DNA of 64,000 nucleotides, taken from Clostridium sp. AN503. Lineage in GTDB: Bacteria > Bacillota > Clostridia > Lachnospirales > Lachnospiraceae. A program made the translations under genes and the position numbers. This document shows, in pieces, positions 25,159 to 34,428 of this stretch. A model generated the notes under the pieces. The model had not been told where the DNA came from, made no database searches, and saw only the letters and a program-made list of their open reading frames with translations. Position 1 is the first letter of the stretch; every line of letters starts with the position of its first letter. The stretch is from the NCBI RefSeq assembly GCF_040719375.1, contig NZ_JBFDTP010000002.1, positions 3,179,688 to 3,243,687 on the forward strand. The letters are read 5' to 3'.

Positions 25159-26136
25159 TTACCTGATCTTTGCCAGGAAACTGTTGCGCCCTTCCTGCTG
25201 GGCTTCCAGATTTTTCAGCTTTTCCACATTCTTTGCCGGAATCCAGGCCTTATTCGCATTATAATAATAATTGAGCTGTTTCCAATATTTCTCCGGATAT
25301 AAAAACAGATAGTAAAGGCACTCCCGGTCCTCTTTCTCAATAGGCAGGATCCGGTCATATTCTTCCATCATGGCAAGCCCCAGATGCTCATTCCAGTTGT
25401 GTTTTTCCATAACTTTACGCATGAACCGGTAGAGATCCGTCATCTGGCTGCCCCGGTGCATCTGATTGAATTCAATAAAAACCACATCCCCGCAGCCCAT
25501 CAGCACATGATGCTGGTCCAAGTCCCCGTGACACAAAAAAAGCCGGTCCTGGCCCTGCCTTTTTCCAAGTAATTCCAGCCCGTTCTGTGCCTCCAGCGCC
25601 TGCCTGTAAAAATCCTCAAAATGCTGCATCACACAGAGCTCAAAATCGCTCTTTTTCCGTTTGTTGCTGATAAAAGTCCTCACCCTCTTCATTTCCCGGC
25701 TATGGCGCTTCATCTCCTCGTCAAGCCCCGGCGGAAGGATCGATCCCAGATCCCACTCCTCCTGCCATTTGATCTGGCGCAGGGCCCGGTGCAGCTCGGC
25801 GATCCGGCTCACACACGCCAGAATCTCCCTGCCGTCTTTTAAATTGCATTCCCGGTCCAGGAACCAGTTCTTCAGAATATATTTTGTCCCATCTGGTGCA
25901 GTGGTGATCAGTTCCCCTTCCCGGTTGCGGACATACTGGTCCACCGATCTTATGCCACGGTCCTGCAGCTCTTTTATCACTGCTTCCTCAAACTCCAGGC
26001 GTTTTTTAGTCCCACGATATTCTTTTAAAAGCCTGACCCCGTCGGAGCGCTCGCAAATCCAGGCTCCGCGCCCACGTCTGACCACGATGGTCTCTCCTTC
26101 ATACTGCTGCAAAACGTCCAAATAACTGTCGTTCAC
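25159..26136 (-). CDS. CotS-family spore coat kinase-like protein
   Basis: A protein-kinase/aminoglycoside-phosphotransferase fold of 325 residues. The catalytic loop reads LFLCHGDLDQHHVL, with His where kinases have the metal-binding Asn, and the DFG-like position reads FIEFNQMHRG, with Glu for Asp. Such substitutions are common in the CotS/YutH spore coat group, which also shares the DLYRFMRKVMEKHNW and FLYPEKYWKQLNYYYN segments seen here. The protein is expected in the mother cell during sporulation. It is encoded between the phosphohexomutase and the phosphodiesterase genes. Confidence 0.85.
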   Translation of the reverse strand: MNDSYLDVLQQYEGETIVVRRGRGAWICERSDGVRLLKEYRGTKKRLEFEEAVIKELQDRGIRSVDQYVRNREGELITTAPDGTKYILKNWFLDRECNLKDGREILACVSRIAELHRALRQIKWQEEWDLGSILPPGLDEEMKRHSREMKRVRTFISNKRKKSDFELCVMQHFEDFYRQALEAQNGLELLGKRQGQDRLFLCHGDLDQHHVLMGCGDVVFIEFNQMHRGSQMTDLYRFMRKVMEKHNWNEHLGLAMMEEYDRILPIEKEDRECLYYLFLYPEKYWKQLNYYYNANKAWIPAKNVEKLKNLEAQQEGRNSFLAKIR

Positions 26137-26216
26137 GCCACCCCTCCACTCTTTCGCTTACCAGCTACTTCCAAAGTATGAGACTGTGGACGTAAATATT
26201 CTTTAAAATGGGGATC

Positions 26217-27059
26217 TTATGCTTCCTTATCTCCACCCTCTGCAGGCACAAAATTCTCAAATATAAACACGTCAAACTGCTTCCTGTGTTTCTCCAGCTC
26301 CTTCTGGCTCTTGATGGTCCACGCCGCCATCTTGCATTTGTAAAACCTGCGCAGCACCGTCACCGGAAATGTCCTGGTAAACAGATAATTATAAGCGATA
26401 AAATCCGGTTTGCAAAAACCGTTCAGCAGGCAGTTGGTCAGGATCCCCTCCATAAACCACGGAGTATCCAGCCCCTCCCTCCGGTGGTTGGTCGCCAGCT
26501 GTCCCCTCAGCACATCAGGACGATGATGCTTGAACCACCATAGCGCAAGCGGACTGAAGGATTCGATACAGTATGTACCATGATAATAATCCAGCATCGC
26601 CGCCACAAGCTCGCAGGTCTCCCTGTATTTCCGCTCCACCTTAAGCTCAATGATGACAGGAACCCTGCCCGCCACAAGCCGCAGCACCTCCTGAAACGCC
26701 GGGACTGTCTCTTCCGACTCAAACAGCGGATAATCCTTAAGCTCCGCAAACGTACAGTCCTCCACCTTCCGGTCGATCCCGGCGATCCGCTTTAAGTCAT
26801 AATCGTGGACCACCACCGGGACCTTATCCTTCGTCAGCTGGACGTCCAGCTCAATCCCGTATCCGTTCTCCACCGCTTTCGCAAACGCGGGCATGGTATT
26901 CTCCGGGCAGTCTGTCTTATTATCATGGAATCCCCTGTGGGCAATATACTGTTTTTCAAATGCCTTCATCCTGTCTTTTCTGCTGTTCTCCGGCATCATG
27001 CAGCAGTAAAACAGAGAAAGAAACGATGCTGTCAGCATCCCCGGTATCACAAGTACCAT
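26217..27059 (-). CDS. glycerophosphodiester phosphodiesterase family protein
   Basis: Hydrolyses glycerophosphodiesters to glycerol-3-phosphate and an alcohol. A single N-terminal hydrophobic helix (VLVIPGMLTASFLSLFYCC) anchors a GDPD domain with the metal/catalytic residues in YIAHRGFHDN, PENTMPAF, GIELDVQLTKD and VVHDYDLKR, and VPVIIELK later. About 280 residues, a usual length. Three start codons lie close together (27077, 27065, 27059); 27059 is best spaced from GAGGTG. It lies 36 bases after cca on the same strand, so probably co-transcribed with it. Confidence 0.88.
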   Translation of the reverse strand: MVLVIPGMLTASFLSLFYCCMMPENSRKDRMKAFEKQYIAHRGFHDNKTDCPENTMPAFAKAVENGYGIELDVQLTKDKVPVVVHDYDLKRIAGIDRKVEDCTFAELKDYPLFESEETVPAFQEVLRLVAGRVPVIIELKVERKYRETCELVAAMLDYYHGTYCIESFSPLALWWFKHHRPDVLRGQLATNHRREGLDTPWFMEGILTNCLLNGFCKPDFIAYNYLFTRTFPVTVLRRFYKCKMAAWTIKSQKELEKHRKQFDVFIFENFVPAEGGDKEA

Positions 27060-27095
27060 ATCCATCACCTCATTCACGCAATCGTAATACTATCA

Positions 27096-28283
27096 TCATC
27101 CGCAAAACTTCTTCAGCAGCACATCCCTCTGGTTGTCCTCAGGGCATGCCAGCACATGGTCCAGCATCCTGGCAAGGATCTCCCCGATCCCCTTTCCCGG
27201 CTTCACCCCGGCTTCAATCAAATCCTGTCCCTTCACAGCCAGCTCTTTTAAAGAAAGGCAGTCCCCGTCGCTGCGGATCTGCGCCGTCAGCGCACGGATA
27301 TCAGCGCCATACTCATTTAGGTCCATCAGCACGTCCCACACCTCCGGCTCCATCCGGCTCATGATCCTGCGCACCGCCTCCGCATCGGCTGGAAGCTCCG
27401 CTCCGGACCAGAATACCAGGGTCTTCACCTTTCCGATGGTGTCATTATCAAGCTTCAGGTCGCGCAGGATGCCTGCAGCCGTATCAGCGGCCCGCTCCGC
27501 ATCCGCCTGCTTCGCACATCGCAAAAATGCAGCCCAGCGCACATATTTCACCGCCGGAAGCTCAGCCGGTATCCTCACTTTCTCCCTCGGAAGCCCGGCA
27601 AATGCCGGAGAAACATACTGGCTGATCCCCGTCTCATACACTTCGCGGATCCGCTCCGGATGCTTCGAGCATAACAGCTTCGTCAGCTCCATCTGCACCC
27701 GCTCCCGGCTCACCTTTGCCAGATTCGGCGCGATCACCGAGATGGCATCCCAGGTCTGCTCCTCGATCGCAAATCCCAGCTGCGCCGAAAAACGGATCGC
27801 CCTCAAAATCCGCAGGGCGTCCTCCGTAAACCGCTCCATGGCTTCCCCCACACAGCGGATCACGCCAAGCTCTAAATCCTCCATACCGCCAAATGCATCC
27901 ACGATCCCGGTCTCATGGCTGTAGGCCATGGCATTGATGGTAAAATCCCTGCGCCGCAGGTCCTCCAGCAGATTCTTCGTAAACTCCACCTGCTTGGGAT
28001 GCCGTCCGTCCTCGTATTCCCCATCAATCCGGTAAGTGGTCACCTCATAACCATTCCGGTCCATCATGATCGTCACCGTTCCATGCTGGATCCCCGTATC
28101 AATGGTCCTCCGAAACAGCTTCTTGACCTGGTCCGGCCTGGCGGAAGTCGTGATATCCCAATCCTCCGGTACCCGTCCCAGGAGCGTATCCCGGACACAC
28201 CCGCCTACGGCATATGCCTCATAGCCGTTCTCGTTAAGTTTTTCTATAATCTGCTCCACCTGCCGGGGGATCTGTATCTGCAT
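27096..28283 (-). CDS. cca: CCA tRNA nucleotidyltransferase / poly(A) polymerase family
   Basis: Adds or repairs the 3'-CCA of tRNAs. The 395-residue protein has the class II nucleotidyltransferase head: YAVGGCVRDTLLG, then EDWDITTSA with the catalytic Asp pair, HGTVTIM, RRRDFTINAMAY, and the nucleotide-recognition segment RFTEDALRILRAIRFSAQLGF. The rest is the helical tail, with no HD domain. The length suits a one-enzyme Firmicute CCA-adding enzyme. AAGGAA precedes the ATG. Confidence 0.92.
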   Translation of the reverse strand: MQIQIPRQVEQIIEKLNENGYEAYAVGGCVRDTLLGRVPEDWDITTSARPDQVKKLFRRTIDTGIQHGTVTIMMDRNGYEVTTYRIDGEYEDGRHPKQVEFTKNLLEDLRRRDFTINAMAYSHETGIVDAFGGMEDLELGVIRCVGEAMERFTEDALRILRAIRFSAQLGFAIEEQTWDAISVIAPNLAKVSRERVQMELTKLLCSKHPERIREVYETGISQYVSPAFAGLPREKVRIPAELPAVKYVRWAAFLRCAKQADAERAADTAAGILRDLKLDNDTIGKVKTLVFWSGAELPADAEAVRRIMSRMEPEVWDVLMDLNEYGADIRALTAQIRSDGDCLSLKELAVKGQDLIEAGVKPGKGIGEILARMLDHVLACPEDNQRDVLLKKFCG

Positions 28284-28442
28284 CTGCTCAAATTCCTTTC
28301 TTGTCGCCCTGTATCATCATAAAAATATGTACTCCCATTATAATTTGTTTCCGCTGCATTTTCAATGGTTAAATCCCTGGATTCCGCATGCTGCAGCGGC
28401 GGCGGGACAGGGGAGGCGGGCAAAAGGGCTGGGCAGCCAGGC

Positions 28443-28471
28443 TACACACAAATGAAAAGTTGTGGTATACT
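28443..28471 (+). promoter_or_regulatory. promoter of the HD nucleotidase gene
   Basis: An extended -10 TGGTATACT (hexamer 28466-28471) lies 17 bases from a weak -35 TACACA (28443-28448). The start site is about 35 bases before the ATG. Nothing else is apparent in the 28284-28440 gap apart from a GC-rich stretch. Confidence 0.6.
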
Positions 28472-28512
28472 ATGAACACTCGAAATCAAACCGGATAAAA
28501 AGGAGATTTTTT

Positions 28513-29088
28513 ATGGATACATTAGAAAAGCAGCTGGAATTTATCAAACAGGCGGAAGGCCTCAAGTCTGTCCTCCGCGAAGCATGGACCACTACCGGAC
28601 GCAGAGAAAGTACGGCGGAACATTCCTGGCGCCTCGCCCTTCTGGCCGGACTGCTCGCCCCGAACTTCGGGGTGGACATGGGCAGGACACTGATGATGTG
28701 TCTGGTCCATGACCTGGGAGAACTCTACATGGGAGATATCTCAGCAGCCACCAACCCTGACGAGACACTAAAACATGCCGAGGAAGAACGGGATGTGCGG
28801 CATGTGCTTTCTCTGCTCCCTGAAACCCAGGGGCAGGAGCTTCTGTCCCTGTGGCAGGAATATAACACTTGCTCTACGCCGGAAGCCCGTCTTGTCAAAG
28901 CCCTCGACAAGGCCGAAACCATTATCCAGCACAACCAGGGGGAAAACCCCTCCGATTTTGACTATGACTTCAATCTTGATTATGGCAAACAGTATTTTTC
29001 TGACAGCCCGCTGCTGCTCAAGCTCCGGGAGCTGCTGGACCATGAAACAGCCGTCCATATCAAAGAGATGAAGGAAACGGAATCGTGA
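28513..29088 (+). CDS. HD-domain 5'-nucleotidase (YfbR/HDDC2-like)
   Basis: A 191-residue HD phosphohydrolase with metal ligands in STAEHSWRLALLA, CLVHDLGELYMGDI and KALDKAETIIQHN. The layout matches the YfbR/HDDC2 group, which dephosphorylates deoxynucleoside 5'-monophosphates. The ATG at 28513 has AGGAG 8 bases upstream. It stands alone between cca and the SH3 lipoprotein gene, ended by a shared terminator. Confidence 0.85.
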   Translation: MDTLEKQLEFIKQAEGLKSVLREAWTTTGRRESTAEHSWRLALLAGLLAPNFGVDMGRTLMMCLVHDLGELYMGDISAATNPDETLKHAEEERDVRHVLSLLPETQGQELLSLWQEYNTCSTPEARLVKALDKAETIIQHNQGENPSDFDYDFNLDYGKQYFSDSPLLLKLRELLDHETAVHIKEMKETES

Positions 29089-29104
29089 TCAGATGTAAGT
29101 ATAC

Positions 29105-29136
29105 AAAAGGAGAGCGAATCAAACCGCTCTCCTTTT
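29105..29136. terminator. bidirectional terminator between convergent genes
   Basis: A perfect 12-bp stem AAAAGGAGAGCG/CGCTCTCCTTTT (29105-29116 with 29125-29136) with an 8-nt loop; T4 follows in both directions, serving the HD gene and the convergent lipoprotein gene. Confidence 0.85.
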
Positions 29137-29145
29137 GCTGTTCAT

Positions 29146-30045
29146 TCACATTCCGGGGCCAGCCATCGGGGATGAACTTCCCTGGCTGCCGCCCGGTCCG
29201 CCGCCCATGCTGCCGGAAGCGCCCGGACCTGGTCCCGGTGATGTCCCACCCGGTACCGACGCGCCGCCCGGCGCCGATGCTCCACCCGGTACTGACGTCC
29301 CACCCGGCAGCGGGTCCACAATAGTCACATTCCCCGGCGTCATAAAGGACGTATCGGAGGAACCGCCCGGCGCCACCACGGTACCCGGTGACACGCTTTC
29401 TGTCTGTGACGTCCCCGACGTCTTATTCTCTACGGGGATCGGCCCAGCCGCACTCTGTTTGGGTGCGCTGTCGCTCAAATACTTTTCATACACAAATGCG
29501 TCCTTGCCGTTATAAATAATGCGCATCCATCCATTGGCCGAGCGACCGGTCACTTTGACCTTCTGTCCCGGTGACAGACTGGTCAGCACATCGGACTGGG
29601 TCGTATAATTGGCCCGTACATTGACTGCAGACGCGGCGTACATAGTCGTCTCAAACGCCTCCACGGAATAAACCTTCACCGCTTCCGTCTCTTTGACCGC
29701 AGCTGTCTCTGCTTTCACGGCTGCATTCGCCTCCGCCCCTGCCGCCTGGGCTCCCGCGCTTCCCGCTGCGCTGCCTGTTTCGGCGCTGCCCGCTGCAATC
29801 CCTCCTGCTGCCCCGGCGTTTTCACCACCGGAGATCAACGTGCCCGCCGGTGCGCCGGTTTCCTGCGGTGCAGAAGTCTCCGTCTCTCCCAATATCTGAA
29901 TGTCCGGCGTTCTTGTCTCCGTCTGCACTGTCTCCTGCGCATTCTCTTTTGATTTCTCAGTCGCCGCTTTCCCGGACTTACCCGAACAGGCCGACAAAAG
30001 CGCAGCAAACACAACGGCAGTCATCATAACATGGTATTTTCTCAT
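29146..30045 (-). CDS. SH3-domain lipoprotein with Pro/Gly-rich C-terminal repeats
   Basis: A 299-residue surface lipoprotein. The signal peptide ends in lipobox LLSACS (Cys20). A Thr/Glu/Ala-rich low-complexity linker runs to about 125. A bacterial SH3 (SH3b) domain follows at about 135-190 (ASAVNVRANYTTQSDVLTSL, GQKVKVTGRSANGWMRI, AFVYEKYL), a fold that commonly binds peptidoglycan. The tail has repeats of the PGGTSV/PGGASA type, then a Gly/Pro/Ser-rich end. CGGAGG precedes the ATG. It probably works in the cell wall; its partner is unknown. Confidence 0.82.
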   Translation of the reverse strand: MRKYHVMMTAVVFAALLSACSGKSGKAATEKSKENAQETVQTETRTPDIQILGETETSAPQETGAPAGTLISGGENAGAAGGIAAGSAETGSAAGSAGAQAAGAEANAAVKAETAAVKETEAVKVYSVEAFETTMYAASAVNVRANYTTQSDVLTSLSPGQKVKVTGRSANGWMRIIYNGKDAFVYEKYLSDSAPKQSAAGPIPVENKTSGTSQTESVSPGTVVAPGGSSDTSFMTPGNVTIVDPLPGGTSVPGGASAPGGASVPGGTSPGPGPGASGSMGGGPGGSQGSSSPMAGPGM

Positions 30046-30066
30046 TCTCTTTCCTCCGTTCCTCTA

Positions 30067-31284
30067 TTACTTGAAGAACTGGTCTCCATATCCATAATGC
30101 TCCACCACATAGTCAATATCCTTGTCCCCGCGGCCGCTTAAGCACACAAGGATGGAGCCTTTTTTCATCTCCTTGGCACGTCTCATGGCATAGGCAACAG
30201 CGTGAGCGCTCTCGATCGCAGGAATGATGCCCTCCAGCCGTGACAGCTTAAAGAATGCATCCATGGCCTGCTCATCATCCACCGTCTCATATCTTACCCG
30301 TCCCAGGTCGTGCAGGAATGCATGCTCCGGTCCTACCGACGGATAATCCAGTCCGCTGGCAATAGAATACACCGGCGCCGGTTCGCCCGCCTCATCCTTC
30401 AGCATGATGCTCTCAAACCCGTGCATAACGCCCTTTTCCCCGAACTTCATGGATGCCGCATGATCCCCCAGCCTTTCCCCTCTGCCCAGAGGCTCCACAC
30501 CCGTGATATCCACAGGATCATCCAAAAATGGTATAAACATGCCGATGGAGTTGCTGCCGCCGCCCACGCAGGCGCAGACCTCATCCGGCATCATCCCCGT
30601 CATCTCAAAGAACTGGTCCCTGGCCTCATAACCGACCACGGACTGGAAATCACGCACCATCAGCGGGAACGGATGCGGCCCCAGCGCAGAACCAATGCAG
30701 TAAATAGAATCCTTATAATTCTTCGCATAGGATTCAAAAGCAGAGTCCACCGCTTCCTTTAAGGTCTTCAGTCCATGGGTGACCGGCACCACCTTAGCGC
30801 CGAGGATCTTCATCCTGGTCACATTGGGAGCCTGCTTTGCAATATCCACCTCGCCCATATGTATCTCGCACTCCAGCCCGAAAAATGCCGCCGCAGTCGC
30901 CAGCGCCACCCCGTGCTGCCCTGCCCCGGTCTCGGCGATCAGACGCTTCTTCCCCATAAACTTCGCCAAAAGCCCCTCGCCCATACAGTGGTTCAGCTTG
31001 TGCGCTCCGGTATGGTTTAAATCCTCACGCTTCAAATAGATCTGGCAGTTCCCCAGCTGCTTGGACAGCCGCTCGCAGTGATACACCGGCGTGGGCCGCC
31101 CCTGGAATTCCTTGCGGATCCTCCGCAGCTCATTGATAAACTGAGAGGAATGACAGATAGTCTGGTATGCGTCCGCAATCTCCTCAAATGCCGGGATCAG
31201 CTCATCCGTCAAGTATGCCCCGCCATAAGGTCCGAATCTCCCGTTCTCGTCCGGGTAATTTTTCAAGTATGTTCTGTAATCCAT
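30067..31284 (-). CDS. trpB: tryptophan synthase beta chain, not in a trp operon
   Basis: A PLP enzyme joining indole and serine to make tryptophan. The 405 residues include GPYGGAYLTDELI, the PLP lysine Lys96 in HTGAHKLNHCMGEG, AETGAGQHGVALATAAA, the glycine loop CVGGGSNSIGMF and the cofactor-binding CLSGRGDKD. No trpA or other trp gene is next to it: an SH3 lipoprotein lies 21 bases downstream and a lysozyme upstream. It may salvage indole or complement a trp operon elsewhere. GGAGAAGGA precedes the ATG. No attenuator or T-box is evident in the short leader. Confidence 0.93.
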   Translation of the reverse strand: MDYRTYLKNYPDENGRFGPYGGAYLTDELIPAFEEIADAYQTICHSSQFINELRRIRKEFQGRPTPVYHCERLSKQLGNCQIYLKREDLNHTGAHKLNHCMGEGLLAKFMGKKRLIAETGAGQHGVALATAAAFFGLECEIHMGEVDIAKQAPNVTRMKILGAKVVPVTHGLKTLKEAVDSAFESYAKNYKDSIYCIGSALGPHPFPLMVRDFQSVVGYEARDQFFEMTGMMPDEVCACVGGGSNSIGMFIPFLDDPVDITGVEPLGRGERLGDHAASMKFGEKGVMHGFESIMLKDEAGEPAPVYSIASGLDYPSVGPEHAFLHDLGRVRYETVDDEQAMDAFFKLSRLEGIIPAIESAHAVAYAMRRAKEMKKGSILVCLSGRGDKDIDYVVEHYGYGDQFFK

Positions 31285-31378
31285 AATTTCCTTCTCCTGT
31301 TTTGTATTTTGTGATTTCCTGTTATTATCTTTTTATTTTATCATGATTTGGAGAAAATGGACATACTGTTTCAAAAAA

Positions 31379-31416
31379 ATCCGGTATGGGTTCTGTAAAA
31401 CAACCTCATACCGGAT
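31379..31416 (-). terminator. terminator overlapping the lysozyme stop codon
   Basis: Stem ATCCGGTATG-GGTT (31379-31392) with AACC-CATACCGGAT (31402-31416, one bulge); T7 follows on the minus strand. The 3' codons and stop of the lysozyme gene form one arm. Confidence 0.85.
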
Positions 31417-32236
31417 GACAAAATTCTTCCCATTCCGCCTCGCTGCCGTTAAAAACATTCAGATCAATATATTCCTCCGCACCCGAGTAGCCCTTCAGCC
31501 GCCCGCGGTTGCTGTACTGCCAGAAGGTCCATTTCTCATCCGGAACCGCAGGCCGATAAAAAACATTGCGAATCCACAACGGATACGCATCAAAACAACC
31601 GTTTAAGTATTTCTCCCAGACTTCCTCCGTGGAGTAAACGACCGGTTTCATTCCATAATACTGTTCAAGGGCGTCCAGCATGATCTGAAGCTCCCTTTGA
31701 ACGTCCTCCACCGCGGGAGGGTTCTGTTTTTTATCCGCATAATACTCTACATCTACTACTGGCGGCAGCATTCCACCGGCTTCCCTGTTTACCCGGATAA
31801 GATCTGTTCCATCTGCATCGGCGCCCTTATGGTCCTCGCCCACAGGACCTGCACCTTCAAAGCCCGCATTCACCGCATCTATAAAATTTTGAGCCTGGCT
31901 TTCTCCCGGACTGTCAAAGCTGAAGAAATGATAGGCTCCAGCCTTCAGCTCTGTTTCCTTTACCGCCTCCCAGTTCTCCAAAAACCTGTCGTCCCGATGG
32001 CGGCTTCCCTCCGTCGCCTTGATATATGCAAATTGGATATCCTCCTGTGACAGCACCTCCCAGTCAATGCTCCCCTGATAATGGGAGACATCAACGCCGC
32101 GGACTGGAAACCGCGTTTTGGATGGATGGTTCAGAAGCAGATAGCCATGGTATACTGCGTATATCCAAAGTACTGCGGCAGCGGCCAGAAGCGCTGCCAG
32201 ACATAATATGATTTTAAAAATATTCTTTTTTCTCAT
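31406..32236 (-). CDS. GH25 lysozyme (N-acetylmuramidase), membrane-anchored or secreted
   Basis: A 276-residue muramidase. An N-terminal hydrophobic helix (IFKIILCLAALLAAAAVLWI) is a signal or anchor. The GH25 domain has GVDVSHYQGSIDW (catalytic Asp), FAYIKATEGS, AGAYHFFSF, LPPVVDVEYY (catalytic Asp/Glu), KPVVYSTEEVW, WTFWQYSNRG and YIDLNVFNGS. It cleaves the MurNAc-GlcNAc bond of peptidoglycan. Its ATG overlaps the TGA of the upstream gene (ATGA), so it is coupled to the leftmost gene of the toxin-immunity region; it may serve wall remodelling for the giant Rhs protein, which is inference. Confidence 0.9.
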   Translation of the reverse strand: MRKKNIFKIILCLAALLAAAAVLWIYAVYHGYLLLNHPSKTRFPVRGVDVSHYQGSIDWEVLSQEDIQFAYIKATEGSRHRDDRFLENWEAVKETELKAGAYHFFSFDSPGESQAQNFIDAVNAGFEGAGPVGEDHKGADADGTDLIRVNREAGGMLPPVVDVEYYADKKQNPPAVEDVQRELQIMLDALEQYYGMKPVVYSTEEVWEKYLNGCFDAYPLWIRNVFYRPAVPDEKWTFWQYSNRGRLKGYSGAEEYIDLNVFNGSEAEWEEFCHPV

Positions 32237-33888
32237 TTTCTTCCAATTTTATTCATCCCCCGGATTATTTTTTGAGTAACTACATATCCATCAGCTTTCT
32301 TAGATTGAGAAAGGATCAATACTTCTCCATTTTCCAGCGAATAATCTGCCAGATATAGCCCCTTCAATTTGTGGTAAAAAACACATTCTAAATCTTTTTT
32401 CGTATCCAACATCAACAATTCTGCATCATTTAAAACAATCAGCAAAACATCCTCCTCCAATATTCGCCAGGTGTTTATCCATATTTGATTCCTAAGTATA
32501 GGAAGAGAAAATTCTTCTTTTTCGTGATTGGCTATGTATACTCGGACTATTTTTTGTTCAGAAATAACATAAAAATATTTGCTTTCCGAGTCAAAATGCA
32601 GACCGTAATATTTAGAGTCAAACTTAAATCGATATCGTCCCTTTTCATTCAACTCAAAGTCAAATAACACGACCTCGATCAAATTCGGATTCCCTTCTAT
32701 CCTCCGCATCATATAAATATATTTTTTTCCAACTCCAACTCTATAATACAGATAAGAAATCTTTAGAGATAAGTTTTTTTCTATATATCCATTTCGATCC
32801 ATAAGGATAAGATACAAAGTTTTTTGATCAACATTTACTTGCATTACAAACATATCATTGGGCAACTCTTGCCACATTTCCTGTTGTAAAAATTGCTTCC
32901 AGGATTTTTTTTGTACCGGTAACGGAAAATCCCATTTCTTCTTTCCACTCTTTATATCATAACACGCCCAGTTCATAAAAATTGTATAATCATCAGGCAT
33001 AAAGGCATGCCATTTTCCTAATCCATATCCGTTAATATCCGGGAATGATGAAATCTTTTCATTTCTTTCATATAAAACAAAACCTTCTTCTTTTGTCAAA
33101 AACCCGATTTTCCCTTTTCCAGCATATGTTTTTTGCGCAAAATTTTGAGCTAAAATTTTTAATGATACACTTAATTCCTGATGTATTTCTCCCGAACAAT
33201 TGAATAAATAAAAGACCCCTTTGTCGTCTTCTTTATTAAAAAGCACTGGATATTCCGAGCTGAACTCATGCAAAATCCCTTTTGCTTTAATTGCTTTTTC
33301 TACAATAAAATTTTCTTTTATATCACTACCATAATTCATTTGTTCCGAATTTTTTTGTTTAAAAAATTCATCAAAATAGCTTATGGGATAAAACTCACCA
33401 GTAACAATTTTATTATTTTCAACCGATTCCTCCCATCTCCATAGTTGACATTGCAAAACGCTTTCCATTAATCTTACACTCTGTTCTGCCTCTTGTACTA
33501 TAAAAATTTTAGAAATCAAACTATATTTTATCTGTAATTCATCCGAAAAAATTCTATTTATCAGCCTGTTCCCTTTTAAAGATGTACCCATATGCCCTAT
33601 GCTTTTTTCACTCAAAAGTTCTCCGCTTTTCCAAACTCTATAACGCACCTGGTTGTCATCATATTCCACCGATAAAATAGTTGTTTTAATTTGGCTAGAG
33701 ATTAATTTCACATAAATATCTATATTGCCCCACTCCAGATTTTCATCATATATCGTATTCCATCCCTTTACTCCTGATAAAATGATATAATCTGAAAACC
33801 AGTTTTCCTGCTCCAGTAATTCGCACAAATCCATTATCTTTCTTTTGTCAGTTTTATATAAGGCAATTGTCCCAAATTTTGTACTCAT
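32233..33888 (-). CDS. uncharacterised 551-residue protein at the edge of the toxin locus
   Basis: I do not recognise this AT-rich gene. The N-terminal half is mixed alpha/beta. The C-terminal ~300 residues consist of repeated beta-strand units with hydrophobic/aromatic edges (GKIGFLTKEEGFVLYER, YYGLHFDSESKYFYVIS, EDVLLIVLNDAELLMLD), suggesting a beta-propeller. There is no signal peptide or membrane helix. Its base composition resembles the neighbouring immunity genes and unlike the chromosomal genes to the left. The stop overlaps the lysozyme start (ATGA). An immunity or recognition role is possible but unsupported by homology. Confidence 0.6.
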   Translation of the reverse strand: MSTKFGTIALYKTDKRKIMDLCELLEQENWFSDYIILSGVKGWNTIYDENLEWGNIDIYVKLISSQIKTTILSVEYDDNQVRYRVWKSGELLSEKSIGHMGTSLKGNRLINRIFSDELQIKYSLISKIFIVQEAEQSVRLMESVLQCQLWRWEESVENNKIVTGEFYPISYFDEFFKQKNSEQMNYGSDIKENFIVEKAIKAKGILHEFSSEYPVLFNKEDDKGVFYLFNCSGEIHQELSVSLKILAQNFAQKTYAGKGKIGFLTKEEGFVLYERNEKISSFPDINGYGLGKWHAFMPDDYTIFMNWACYDIKSGKKKWDFPLPVQKKSWKQFLQQEMWQELPNDMFVMQVNVDQKTLYLILMDRNGYIEKNLSLKISYLYYRVGVGKKYIYMMRRIEGNPNLIEVVLFDFELNEKGRYRFKFDSKYYGLHFDSESKYFYVISEQKIVRVYIANHEKEEFSLPILRNQIWINTWRILEEDVLLIVLNDAELLMLDTKKDLECVFYHKLKGLYLADYSLENGEVLILSQSKKADGYVVTQKIIRGMNKIGRK

Positions 33889-33969
33889 ATCTTTTCTTCA
33901 TTAAACAATAAGAACTGCCCGCATACCGTCTGCTAATGATAAGGATTCTATTATTAATGCCACCTACTA

Positions 33970-34302
33970 TCATATCTCAATATCATCAAAATCAATTTTA
34001 GATGAATCACTAATTGTCCCTTTATTTTCCTGCATGTGTTTTGTAAATTCAGTGCCTAACACGACATGGTACCTTTTCAAATAATATGATAAATCGCCTG
34101 GCCATAACCAGATTCCATCAGTTAACATATCCGGGATACCCACAATTCCATTGTCAGGATTTATAATATCATTTGTGACTCCTCCACATGCAACAAAAAT
34201 GATTCCTTGCTTTAGATAATTTATCATTTGTTCTTCATCAGCGTTTTCCTCTTTTTGAATAAAATCAAAAATGGATGGATCATCGCTTTTGCCATGTGGC
34301 AT
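33970..34302 (-). CDS. candidate immunity protein (110 residues)
   Basis: A small acidic AT-rich protein with VACGGVTNDIINP and GIPDMLTDGIWLWPGDLSYY, a pattern I associate with small proteins near polymorphic toxins but cannot name. The frame is open for six more codons upstream (QGFYKE), so the N-terminus may be truncated or start at an unseen codon; the ribosome site is poor. No toxin tip lies directly upstream. An orphan immunity gene is the likeliest reading. Confidence 0.5.
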   Translation of the reverse strand: MPHGKSDDPSIFDFIQKEENADEEQMINYLKQGIIFVACGGVTNDIINPDNGIVGIPDMLTDGIWLWPGDLSYYLKRYHVVLGTEFTKHMQENKGTISDSSKIDFDDIEI

Positions 34303-34428
34303 CTCTTTATAAAATCCTTGTCGTTATAATTTCATACCATCATATCCGTTCTTTCCTATATAGCTTTAACCTGTTACTAAATATCTTTTTGCTATTAACT
34401 GATTTTTGGTAAATCTCCATTAAGCACC

